Source: G965247475 sp965247475
Lineage (GTDB): Bacteria; Chloroflexota; UBA11872
Assembly (NCBI GenBank): GCA_965247475.1
Contig: OZ252016.1
Coordinates: 1,364,001-1,428,000, forward strand
Length of the DNA stretch: 64,000 nt
Direction of reading: 5' to 3'
The position numbers were made by a program, and so were the translations under genes. Under the pieces are notes generated by a model. It saw nothing but the letters and a program-made list of their open reading frames with translations, had not been told where the DNA came from and ran no database searches. Below are positions 8,965-16,771 of this stretch, piece by piece (position 1 is the first letter of the stretch; each line of letters starts with the position of its first letter).

Positions 8965-9514
8965 GACACCACGCTTGCGGACCGGGCCGGACGGCCATGC
9001 CGGACGATTCACAGGCGCACTCCCGGTGGAGGGCGCCGCGAGAGCACCGGACAGGCCGCGGGCCATCCGCGAACCAATGGCGCGAAATACTTTATGTCAA
9101 GCAGCGCGCGTACGCCTCATCAGGGGATTCTAGCGGTCATCCGACCCGAGGAACGGGAAGTCCCTGCATGCCGCCAACGGGTGAACCGTGGCATGCGTCA
9201 CGCGCGCCGATCCCGCGGAGCGCCCGCGGCGGGTGGTTTCGATCGCCGGACCGCGCGGGCATGCGGTCCGGCGCGATGCCCGGCAAGTGTCTTTCGGGCC
9301 GGTGACCCGAGCCTTCACGTGACCGCACTCAGTGGTGCCCGGTCAACGGCCGGGCGCGGGATCGCCCGCCGACGGCGGCGGCGGGCGCGGGCGTGGCCGC
9401 CGCCGGGGGCCGACTGCGGTAGAGTCCTGGGATTCGAGTTTCGAGGGTCCACCTTCGCCGGCTCGGGCACCGTCGCCGGTGCGCCGAGGGGCGGCTACGT
9501 ACGGAGGGGTCGGC
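8965..9514. other. Intergenic region between divergent genes
   Basis: 550 bp between the M23 peptidase start (minus) and the aquaporin start (plus). No conserved protein was recognised in any frame; open frames here are low-complexity Arg/Ala/Gly. It must hold both promoters. The only structured element I see is the inverted repeat at 9244-9273, listed separately. Confidence 0.5.
9244..9273. repeat. 11-bp perfect inverted repeat, 8-base loop
   Basis: CGCCGGACCGC pairs with GCGGTCCGGCG across the loop GCGGGCAT. It lies in the divergent intergenic space and has no T-run after either arm, so it is not a plain intrinsic terminator. It may be a regulator site or an RNA hairpin in the 5' leader of either gene. 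Confidence 0.55.
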
Positions 9515-10195
9515 ATGCAGATCGGACCACGGGCCTGGCTGGCGGAATTCGTCGGCACATTCGGGCTCTTGTTCATCGGAAGCATGAGCGCCGCCGTGGC
9601 CTTCGAGAACCTCGGCGGCTCAGCCGCTGGCGTCGTTCTCGCCGGGCTGGCCCACGGATTGATCCTGGCCGCCATGGTGTACGCAGTCGGCGGAGTTTCG
9701 GGAGCGCACATCAACCCGGCCGTGACGATCGGGCTGGCGGCGATCGGACGGTTCCCGCTCGCTCAGGTGCTGCCGTATATCGTCTTCCAGCTCGGCGGCG
9801 GGATCGTAGCCGTCTTCTTCCATTCCTGGATCCGCGCCCGCGGCGCGACCGACTACGGTCTGCCGGCCCCATCCGGCGTGACCGAAGGCCAGGCGTTCCT
9901 GCTGGAGGCCGTGCTGACGTTCCTGCTGGTCACGGTCGTCGTCGGCGCGGCGGTCAGCGGCAAGGGCTCGAAGGGCTTTCACGGAATCGCCATCGGCTTC
10001 ACCCTGGCGGCGGCCTGGTTGGTCGGCGGCTCGCTGACCGGTGCGGCGCTGAACCCGGCGCGATTCTTCGGGCCCGCGGTGGTGGCGCAGAACTTCGACG
10101 GTCAGTGGATCTACTGGCTCGGACCGGTGGTCGGAGGGCTGGCCGCCGCGGTGATTGCGGCGATTGTGGCGAACCTGCGGGACGAACCCGAGTAG
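9515..10195 (+). CDS. MIP-family channel (aquaporin-like)
   Basis: Six-span membrane channel of 226 aa for water or small solutes. Both half-helix NPA boxes are intact: HINPAVTIG (residues 66-74) and LNPARFFGPAVV near residue 180. The N-terminus RAWLAEFVGTFGLLFIG is the standard first helix. The ATG at 9515 is preceded by GGAGGGG with good spacing; the open frame before it is not conserved. An Arg directly after the second NPA fits the selectivity-filter arginine of the family. Length and compact loops fit AqpZ-type aquaporins more than the longer glycerol facilitators, though this is not decisive. Confidence 0.92.
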   Translation: MQIGPRAWLAEFVGTFGLLFIGSMSAAVAFENLGGSAAGVVLAGLAHGLILAAMVYAVGGVSGAHINPAVTIGLAAIGRFPLAQVLPYIVFQLGGGIVAVFFHSWIRARGATDYGLPAPSGVTEGQAFLLEAVLTFLLVTVVVGAAVSGKGSKGFHGIAIGFTLAAAWLVGGSLTGAALNPARFFGPAVVAQNFDGQWIYWLGPVVGGLAAAVIAAIVANLRDEPE

Positions 10196-10279
10196 CCGCG
10201 CCGCGCGGCGAGGCCAGAGCCAAGCCGCAGGTGCCATTTGATCGCGTAGGATGGGCGGCCGTCCGCGCGGACTACCGGC

Positions 10280-11503
10280 ATGGCCACGCGTATCTCGGTT
10301 TGGACGTATCCGTGGGACATCGCCGACGAGGGCGTCGGCGCCGCGCTCGACTGGCTTCAGGACGCGGGGTTCGATGCGATCGAGCTCTGCCCCAACTATC
10401 ACGCGATCTCGACCTTCTCGGCGCGAAATCGCAAGCGTTCGCAGTTCTACTCCGAACAAGGCGCGGTCTACTTTCCCGCTCGGGTCGAGCGGTACGGGCG
10501 GATCAAGCCAAAGGTCTTTGACGAGCCGGAGGTTCTGAAGGCCTATGGCTCGGCATCCGCCGAGCTCGAATCGCGGGGCATGGAGCTCAACGCCTGGGTC
10601 ATCGGCATGTTTCAGCCATGGATGGCGCGGCGCTACCCGGACGTGGCGATCGAGAACGCGTTCGGCCACCGGAGCTACGCGCAGACGTGCCCGGCGAGCC
10701 CCGACGTTCAGGAGTATCTCGCCGCGCTCGTCGCGGACGCGTGTGACCAATTCAACATCAGCGGGGCCACGCTGGAGAGCGTGGGGCATCCGCCATTCGC
10801 GTACGGGTGGGTCCGCGAGCGGATCTTGATCAACATGAGCGCGTGGACGCAGTTCCTGGCGGGGCTCTGCTTTTGCGAGAACTGCACGTCCGCGGCGCGC
10901 GCGCACGGCGTGGATGCGCTGGCGGTCCGCGGGTCGATCGCCGAGGAGCTGCGCGAGCGGATCGAGGGCTCCGTCGATGATCCTCCGCGGGAAGACGTCG
11001 CCGCGATGGCTGCCGAGCGGTCATCCAGCGACGAGTTGCTCCGCGGGTTCCTCGAGTCGCGGGATCAGACGGCGTCGGCAATCGTCAAGAGCGTCTCGCA
11101 CCCGCTGCAGAAAGCCCGAATTCGCGTCGGTGTCACGGACGCGAGCTCGGGTTGGAGCTTGCGTGGGTTGCGCCTGCCGGATCTGCTGGCGACGGTCGGC
11201 GCAGTGATGATTCCGCCGCCCGACGAGCAGCTCGACGAGGCTCGCGCGCAAGTCGATCTGATCCGCGCGTCGGACCACGACGTGCTCGTGACGGTCAACG
11301 AGCAGGGGTATGCGTGGGCCCGCCCCAACGGGCCGGAGCTCGAGGCGCGGGCCGAGCGGCTGGCCGAGCTTGGGGTGGATCGCGTGATGATCTACAACTT
11401 CGGCCTGGTGACGCCTCCGACGCTGCGCCGTATCGGCGCGGTCATGCGCGATGCGCTGGTCCCGAAGAGCACCGGCCGCGCATCCGATCCGCCCGCCACG
11501 TAG
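10280..11503 (+). CDS. Unknown TIM-barrel-like protein with a Cys cluster
   Basis: 407 aa, cytosolic. I do not recognise a named family. The pattern suggests a sugar-isomerase or glycosidase-like TIM barrel: ISVWTYPWDIADEG at the N-terminus, then LDWLQDAGFDAIELCPNYH, LNAWVIGMFQPW, GATLESVGHPPFAYGW, and a late strand DRVMIYNFGLV. A CxCxxC cluster (Cys197, Cys199, Cys202 in LCFCENC) could bind metal; the same FCxxC pattern is seen in some glycosidase-like hypothetical proteins. Start ATG at 10280 sits 84 bp after the aquaporin gene on the same strand; the two might be co-transcribed, but nothing shows a functional link. Confidence 0.7.
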   Translation: MATRISVWTYPWDIADEGVGAALDWLQDAGFDAIELCPNYHAISTFSARNRKRSQFYSEQGAVYFPARVERYGRIKPKVFDEPEVLKAYGSASAELESRGMELNAWVIGMFQPWMARRYPDVAIENAFGHRSYAQTCPASPDVQEYLAALVADACDQFNISGATLESVGHPPFAYGWVRERILINMSAWTQFLAGLCFCENCTSAARAHGVDALAVRGSIAEELRERIEGSVDDPPREDVAAMAAERSSSDELLRGFLESRDQTASAIVKSVSHPLQKARIRVGVTDASSGWSLRGLRLPDLLATVGAVMIPPPDEQLDEARAQVDLIRASDHDVLVTVNEQGYAWARPNGPELEARAERLAELGVDRVMIYNFGLVTPPTLRRIGAVMRDALVPKSTGRASDPPAT

Positions 11504-11569
11504 GCCCGGACCGCCCGCCCCGCGCCTACCGTTCCCGTGCCCCTTCGACGAGGTGAGCGAGACCTACGC

Positions 11570-12640
11570 CTACGACCAGATGCCGGGGACGGTGGCGCCG
11601 CAATCGGGGCAGCCACCGTCGGGTGCAAGCCGGTTCGAGAGGACCTGAAATCCGAACCGCTTGATCACGGTGCCGCCGCAACCCGCGCACCGAGTGTCCT
11701 CGTTCCGTCCGACCTGTCCCGGAATGTTGCCCGCATAGACGTACTCGAGCCCGGCGTCCTCGCCGATCGCCGCCGCGTGCATGAGTAGATCGGCGCCGGC
11801 GTTGTCCGGCTCGGTCATGCGGTAGTCCTTGTGAAAGGCCGTCACGTGCCAGGGAATGCGCGGCGAGACCGACGCGATGAAATCGGCGGCCTGTCGCAGC
11901 TCGTCGTCCGAGGAGTTCCATCCGGGGACCAAAAGCGTGACGATCTCCAGCCAGAAGCCCCGCGCGTGGACCATCCGGACGGCCTCCAGCACATGGGCCA
12001 GGGTGCCGCCAAGGCGACGGTAGTTGCGATCGTTCATGGTCTTGAGATCGATCTTGTACGCATCCGTGACCGGACGGATGAAGTCGAGCGTCTCGCGGGT
12101 CGCATTGCCGTTCGAGACGAAGGCGCATCGCAGCCCCTGGTCCACCGCCAGATCGAACACCTGCCTGGCCCACTCGGCGGTGATCAGCGGCTCGTTGTAG
12201 GAACTTGCCACGACGGCCGCGTCGAGCTCATGGGCGGCGCGAACGAGACCGTCCGCCGACCAGAGCTGCGGATGAATTCGCGCGTCGGCATCGCGCAGCG
12301 CTTGAGACGTCAGCCAGTTCTGGCAATACGAACAGTGGAAGTCGCAGCCGAGCATCCCGAACGTGAGCGCGCGGCTCCCGGGAAGCACGTGGAAGAACGG
12401 CTTCTTCTCGACGGGGTCGCATTGCAGCGCGCCAACATAGCCGGACGGCACGCGCAGCACGCCGCCGGCATTGAAACGCACCTTGCAGACGCCGCGGTAC
12501 CCGTCCAGGATCAGGCAGCGGTGGCCGCATGCCACGCAGCGCAGGCGGTTGTCGTCACCGGCGGGTTCGCACAGCGTCCCCTCGACCGTGAGTGAGTCCA
12601 GCACCTCGGCGAGCGGCTCGGCGCCGGATACGACCGCCAT
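11570..12640 (-). CDS. amrS: AmmeMemoRadiSam-type radical SAM protein AmrS
   Basis: Radical SAM enzyme of 356 aa, related to pyruvate-formate-lyase activators. The N-terminal Cys motif RCVACGHRC (Cys35, 38, 42) precedes the radical SAM cluster GCDFHCSYCQNW (Cys99, 103, 106). SSYNEPLITAEW and VTDAYKIDLKTMN are AmrS signatures. A C-terminal zinc-ribbon-like tail adds CAGCGG and CPDCGA. The start MAVVSGAEPLAEVL is chosen because the longer frame adds an unconserved stretch. The AmrA and AmrB partners that give the trio its name are not in this window. The gene is divergent from dop, sharing a 229 bp intergenic region. Substrate is unknown. Confidence 0.88.
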   Translation of the reverse strand: MAVVSGAEPLAEVLDSLTVEGTLCEPAGDDNRLRCVACGHRCLILDGYRGVCKVRFNAGGVLRVPSGYVGALQCDPVEKKPFFHVLPGSRALTFGMLGCDFHCSYCQNWLTSQALRDADARIHPQLWSADGLVRAAHELDAAVVASSYNEPLITAEWARQVFDLAVDQGLRCAFVSNGNATRETLDFIRPVTDAYKIDLKTMNDRNYRRLGGTLAHVLEAVRMVHARGFWLEIVTLLVPGWNSSDDELRQAADFIASVSPRIPWHVTAFHKDYRMTEPDNAGADLLMHAAAIGEDAGLEYVYAGNIPGQVGRNEDTRCAGCGGTVIKRFGFQVLSNRLAPDGGCPDCGATVPGIWS

Positions 12641-12869
12641 TCGATACACGCTCCAGGAACACAACGACTCCTGTCGAAGTATCGCCCCGAGTCGGCCCAC
12701 AACCGAGCGCTTCTCGACGCACCGGCCCAAGGTAGGAGCGGTTCGCGCACCGCCCTTGCGGGCCGGCGGCCCGGTAGCCGGCTCGGTACGAGCGCGCGCG
12801 CCGGAGACGCATCGCGATCCGACGAAATCTCGGCGTTAGTATGAGTTGAAAGCCCCCTGCACCGCGCCC

Positions 12870-14375
12870 ATGAACCGTCCGGCCGGAATCGAGACCGAGT
12901 ACGGCCTCAACTGCGAGGGCTTCGCGGCCCCGCCTGACTTCCCATACGAGGCCGCGATGCTGATTCGCTCCGCGCCCGCCGAGGGTGCGTTCCGCGGCTG
13001 GGACTACGAGCGCGAGGACCCGTACCGCGATCTGAGGGGATCGCGCGCCGCATCGCTCGCGCGCGACGCGCACGATCTGCGCGGCCCGACGCCCTTGAGC
13101 GATCGCATGAGCCGCGACGAGGTGCTCGCGGACACGGTGCTCCAGAACGGGGCGCGCCTCTACAACGATCACAATCATCCCGAGTACTGCACCGACGTCT
13201 GCGCAACGCTGCGCGATCTGGTGGCGCAGGACCGGGCGGGCGAGCGCATCCTGGTCGCCGCGGAGCGCCGGCGCAACGCTTCGATGACCGAGGGCCGCAT
13301 CCGCCTGCTGAAGAACAACACCGACTACCACGGGCGCAGCTATGGCTGCCACGAGAACTACCTCACGTCGCGCGCCGTCGACCTGAAGGCGCTGGTTGGG
13401 GCGATGGTTCCGTTTCTCGTGACCCGTCAGGTCTTCGCGGGCGCGGGGCGAGTGGGCGTGGAGGGCGGCGACCGGCTGGCGTTCCAGCTGTCGCAGCGCG
13501 CGGACTTCTTTGAAGAGGTCATCGGGATCAACACGACCGCCCGGCGACCGATCTTCAACACCCGGGACGAGCCCCACGCCGATCGGCGCAAGTACCGCCG
13601 TCTGCACGTCATCACGGGGGATGCCAACCGCAGCGAGTGGGCCACGGCGATGAAGGTCGGGACGGCCGCGCTCGTCATCGACCTGGCGGAGACTGGCTGG
13701 CGGGCGCCCCTCCGCCTGGCCGACCCGCCGCGGGCGATGCGACGCGTGTCGCACGCCGCCGACTTGCGCGCGGTCGTGGAGCTCACCGATGGACGCCGCC
13801 TGTCGGCGGTCGATGTGCAGGACGTCTATCGGGAAGCCGCCGAGCGGTGGCGCGGCCGTGATCCGGAGACCAATTGGGTGCTTGATGAGTGGGCGCGGGC
13901 GCTCGACGATGCGCGCCACGGGGGTGACGCGCTGTCGGACCGCGTCGATTGGGCAGCCAAGCGCTCGCTCATGCGCGAGTCGGAGCGCAGTCTCGGCCGG
14001 GACTGGGACGCCGGTCTTGCGCTCCGCATCGATTTTGCCTACCACGTGCTCGACCCGGATTCGAGTCTGTACGCGGTGCTCGAGGCGGACGGGCGCATGC
14101 GGCGGATCGTGTCGGACGCCGACATCGAGGCTGCCGTTACTTGCGCCCCGGCGGGCACCCGCGCCGAGGTGCGATCGCGCCTGCTCCAGAAGTTCCGGTC
14201 GGGCATCACGGCGATAGAGTGGGATCACGTCACGTTTCGTCGGAACGGATACGACGTGTCGCTGCGGCTAGACGAGCTGCATGGACCGACGGTCGATTCG
14301 CTCGGAGCGCTGGTGGATCAGGCGACGGACCTCGACGATCTGGTGGCGGCTCTGAGCGCCAGGGGAGGGAACTGA
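12870..14375 (+). CDS. dop: Dop-like Pup deamidase/depupylase (PafA/Dop carboxylate-amine ligase family)
   Basis: 501 aa, glutamine-synthetase-like fold. Metal-binding glutamates lie in GIETEYG (Glu8, Glu10); the catalytic Asp is Asp100 in ARLYNDHNHPEY. Other family blocks are RLLKNNTDYHGRSYGCHENY, PFLVTRQVFAGAGRVG, NTRDEPHAD, YRRLHVITGDANRSEWAT and a C-terminal RIDFAYHVLDPD. It is called Dop because it has the Dop-specific insertion before the catalytic block, with WDYEREDPYRDLRG close to WDYEVESPLRDARG of mycobacterial Dop. Its first motif (GIETE) is, however, the one usual in PafA. Since the Pup next door already ends in Glu, only depupylation would be required. Stop codon is one base before the pup start. 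Confidence 0.88.
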   Translation: MNRPAGIETEYGLNCEGFAAPPDFPYEAAMLIRSAPAEGAFRGWDYEREDPYRDLRGSRAASLARDAHDLRGPTPLSDRMSRDEVLADTVLQNGARLYNDHNHPEYCTDVCATLRDLVAQDRAGERILVAAERRRNASMTEGRIRLLKNNTDYHGRSYGCHENYLTSRAVDLKALVGAMVPFLVTRQVFAGAGRVGVEGGDRLAFQLSQRADFFEEVIGINTTARRPIFNTRDEPHADRRKYRRLHVITGDANRSEWATAMKVGTAALVIDLAETGWRAPLRLADPPRAMRRVSHAADLRAVVELTDGRRLSAVDVQDVYREAAERWRGRDPETNWVLDEWARALDDARHGGDALSDRVDWAAKRSLMRESERSLGRDWDAGLALRIDFAYHVLDPDSSLYAVLEADGRMRRIVSDADIEAAVTCAPAGTRAEVRSRLLQKFRSGITAIEWDHVTFRRNGYDVSLRLDELHGPTVDSLGALVDQATDLDDLVAALSARGGN

Positions 14376-14376
14376 G

Positions 14377-14553
14377 ATGGCATCGATGCGAGTGCCCGAC
14401 GTGCGTCGCGTGGCGGAGACGGAGGCGCCCGTGAAGCCCAGCGAAGCCCCGCCCGATCGTGAGGCGGACCCGGACGAAGATGGGCTGGGCGAGAAGGTCC
14501 GGCGCATCATCCGAGAGATTCCGGGCCCCACGCCGCAACCCGGCGGCGAGTAG
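14377..14553 (+). CDS. pup: Pup, prokaryotic ubiquitin-like protein (divergent, ends GGE)
   Basis: 58 codons placed exactly between the two PafA/Dop-family genes. The protein is polar, acidic in the middle (DREADPDEDG, residues 27-36), followed by a helical stretch GEKVRRIIREIPG and a tail PTPQPGGE, so it ends in Gly-Gly-Glu as Pup proteins do. An AGGGGAGGGA ribosome-binding site lies six bases before the ATG, inside the end of dop. Usual Pup is ~64 aa with a tail like YVQKGGQ or GGE; here the last residues before GGE are Pro-rich and a basic helix replaces the usual acidic coiled coil. The Glu terminus can be ligated to lysines without deamidation. Confidence 0.85.
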   Translation: MASMRVPDVRRVAETEAPVKPSEAPPDREADPDEDGLGEKVRRIIREIPGPTPQPGGE

Positions 14554-14565
14554 GCGCGCCCCGAC

Positions 14566-16062
14566 GTGGAGGACGCGCTGTTCGGCACCGAAGTAGAGTT
14601 CGCGAGCGCGGGCGAGCTGCCGCCGGCCCAGGCCGCGGCGCTGATCAAGACGGTCGTGTTCCAGGACGGGCGTTTCGGTGTGATCGACCCGGCGCCGCGC
14701 GAATGGGATGAGGAGCCTGGAAACGGCGGTTTCCTGTTCAACGGCGCGCGGCTCTACCTCGATTCGGGCCACATCGAGTACGCGTCGGCGGAATGCCGAA
14801 CGCTGGACGAGATCGTCGAGCAGGAGAACGCGGCCTCGGCCGTGCTGCTCGACACGGTGGAAGCCCAGGAGCTCAATCGACGGGTCTTCTTCATCAAGAA
14901 CAACACCGACCACCTGGGCAACACGTTCGGCTACCACGAGAACTACGCCATTCGGCGCAGCCCTCGCAGCCGCAATCTGGTGACCGGCCTGATGCCGTTC
15001 CTGACGACGCGCCAGCTCTACGCGGGCGCCGGGATGATGCGAGCGCCCGGCCCTACGCGCGCGGGCCTGCCCTACGAGATGTCGCAGCGCGCGTCGTTCG
15101 TGACCGTGGACGTCAGTCAGCGGGTGCGGTTCGGTGGACGGCCCATCCTGAACGTGCGTGACGAGCCGCTGGCCGAGGTGACGGGCGTGCGCCGCCTGCA
15201 TGTGATCGTTGGCGACGCCAACCAGAGCGAGCATGCGACCGCGCTGAAGCTCGGGACCACCGCACTGGTGGCTCAGCTGCTGGAGTCGGGTTTTGATCCC
15301 GGCATTTACCTGGAGGATCCGGTCGCAACGATCAAGGACATCTCCCGCCGTCCGTCCGGGCCCTGGGTCGTCGAGCAGGCCGACGGCTCGACGATCGGCG
15401 CGATCGACGTCCAGCGCCGCTATCTCGACGCGGCCCGGTCAGCCTTCGCCGGTCGCGACGCCGACACCGATTGGACGCTCGAGGCCTGGGGCGAATGTCT
15501 GGACGGGCTGGAGACCGATCCTGAGGTCCTCGACGGAAAGGTGGACTGGATCACCAAGTACCGTCAGCTCCGGAGCTTTGCCGACAGCTCACCGCACGGC
15601 TGGGACGACCCTGACCTGATCAAGGTGGACCTGGCCTACCACCACATCGACCCAGTGGTGAGCCTGTTCTCCGAGCTCGTGCGGCGTGGGCGCGCGGCCA
15701 CCCGCGTGTCGTCCGCGCCGGACCCACTTGCCACGCCCAACGGAACGCGTGCCCGCGCTCGCGGCACGGTCGTGCGTGCGCTGGCCGCGGCGCGCGCCGA
15801 CCAGCACATCGATTGGAAGAGCATCCGCCAGCACCTGGGCGCGCTGGCGACTTGGGAGAACCAACTGCTGCTGGTCTACCAGTACATTGAAGACTGGCGT
15901 GAGCTGGACCTGTACAACGGGTGGGACGTCATTCCCTATCTGATCGACTGGGCCGGCATCGGCGTAAAGGGCGAGATCTTCCAGATGCCGGACCCGTTCG
16001 AGACGTACGAGGACGCGGCGTCGGAATTCGCGGCGAGCGTGGAGCGGTATCTCGCCGGGTAG
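14566..16062 (+). CDS. pafA: PafA-like Pup-protein ligase
   Basis: 498 aa, the second PafA/Dop-family gene of the locus, GTG start 12 bp after pup. It lacks the Dop loop before the catalytic block, as PafA does. Metal ligands are Glu9 and Glu11 in GTEVEF; the catalytic Asp is Asp66 in ARLYLDSGHIEYAS. Further blocks are FIKNNTDHLGNTFGYHENY, PFLTTRQLYAGAGMM, NVRDEPLAEV and RRLHVIVGDANQSEHAT. Oddities: HIEY replaces the almost invariant HPEY, and the first motif GTEVE is the one usual in Dop. It should use ATP to phosphorylate the Pup C-terminal Glu and join it to target lysines. Confidence 0.85.
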   Translation: MEDALFGTEVEFASAGELPPAQAAALIKTVVFQDGRFGVIDPAPREWDEEPGNGGFLFNGARLYLDSGHIEYASAECRTLDEIVEQENAASAVLLDTVEAQELNRRVFFIKNNTDHLGNTFGYHENYAIRRSPRSRNLVTGLMPFLTTRQLYAGAGMMRAPGPTRAGLPYEMSQRASFVTVDVSQRVRFGGRPILNVRDEPLAEVTGVRRLHVIVGDANQSEHATALKLGTTALVAQLLESGFDPGIYLEDPVATIKDISRRPSGPWVVEQADGSTIGAIDVQRRYLDAARSAFAGRDADTDWTLEAWGECLDGLETDPEVLDGKVDWITKYRQLRSFADSSPHGWDDPDLIKVDLAYHHIDPVVSLFSELVRRGRAATRVSSAPDPLATPNGTRARARGTVVRALAAARADQHIDWKSIRQHLGALATWENQLLLVYQYIEDWRELDLYNGWDVIPYLIDWAGIGVKGEIFQMPDPFETYEDAASEFAASVERYLAG

Positions 16063-16127
16063 GTGAGCCGCCCAAGAGCCTGGTTGACGCCCGGCGACTC
16101 CGCGGGCCGCACGTCCGCTCGCATCGA

Positions 16128-16151
16128 GGCGCCGGCGCATGGGCCGGCGCC
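16128..16151. repeat. 9-bp perfect inverted repeat after pafA
   Basis: GGCGCCGGC pairs with GCCGGCGCC around the loop GCATGG, 66 bp after the pafA stop and 65 bp before the fabZ start. No T-run follows. It may end the dop-pup-pafA transcript in a Rho-assisted way. Confidence 0.45.
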
Positions 16152-16215
16152 GGGTGTCTGTGCGACGCTTCACCGGACCGCCATCAGGCGTTCGCGCACC
16201 CGGAGGACAGGCACC

Positions 16216-16671
16216 ATCGAGCTAGATCGAAATCACATAGAGTCGATCATCCCGCACCGGCCGCCGTTCATATTCGTCGACCGGATTGTCGAGATCGAGT
16301 ACGGCCAGCGGGCCGTGGGCTATCTCGATGACGTCGGCCAGCATCACGAGCACGTCCTCAGCGGGCACTTCCCGGGATTCCCCGTGCTGCCGGGCGCGAT
16401 TATCGTCGAGGCGCTCGCCGAGGTCGGCGGCGTGGCGGCGCTTGGCATGCCCGAGAACGCGGGCAAGATCGCGATGCTGACGGGCCTGGACCGCTGGAAA
16501 TTCCGGCGGCCCGCGCGGCCGGGCGACAGCGTCCGTCTCGAGACCGAGGTGCTGCGCTACCGACGGTCGTTCGGCCGAGCCACGTGCCGCGCGCTGATCG
16601 ACGGCGAGCTTTGCGCCGAGGGTGAGATCAGCTTCGCGATCGTTGACCGCCCCAGCGAGCTCAAGGGATGA
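16216..16671 (+). CDS. fabZ: 3-hydroxyacyl-ACP dehydratase FabZ
   Basis: Hot-dog-fold dehydratase of fatty acid synthesis, 151 aa. Sequence shows IIPHRPPFIFVDRIVE (catalytic-His box), then GHFPGFPVLPGAIIVEALAEVGGV (the HFPxxPxxPGVLxxEAxAQ motif, with the catalytic Glu), and KFRRPARPGD. The open frame starts at GTG 16063, but the 51 residues before the conserved N-terminus are unlike FabZ. The position where FabZ proteins begin is ATC at 16216 (then GAG CTA GAT CGA), with GGAGG at 16202-16206 nine bases upstream. No ATG, GTG or TTG occurs between, so an ATC start is likely. FabZ and the desaturase/cfa genes serve membrane lipid supply. Confidence 0.88.
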   Translation: MELDRNHIESIIPHRPPFIFVDRIVEIEYGQRAVGYLDDVGQHHEHVLSGHFPGFPVLPGAIIVEALAEVGGVAALGMPENAGKIAMLTGLDRWKFRRPARPGDSVRLETEVLRYRRSFGRATCRALIDGELCAEGEISFAIVDRPSELKG

Positions 16672-16771
16672 GCGAACCCGGCGCCGATCGGGCGCGCCGG
16701 ATCGTGAGGCCGGACCTCGCGCGGTCGCTAGAATGGCGCTCAAACCGGAGTCGCGAGGATCGAGGAGGCGG

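Noticed and set aside
14566..16062. Glutamate-cysteine ligase or glutamine synthetase
   Set aside because: Motif order (KNNTD, HENY, RDEPxAD/E, RRLHVIVGDAN) is that of PafA/Dop and the gene is next to pup.
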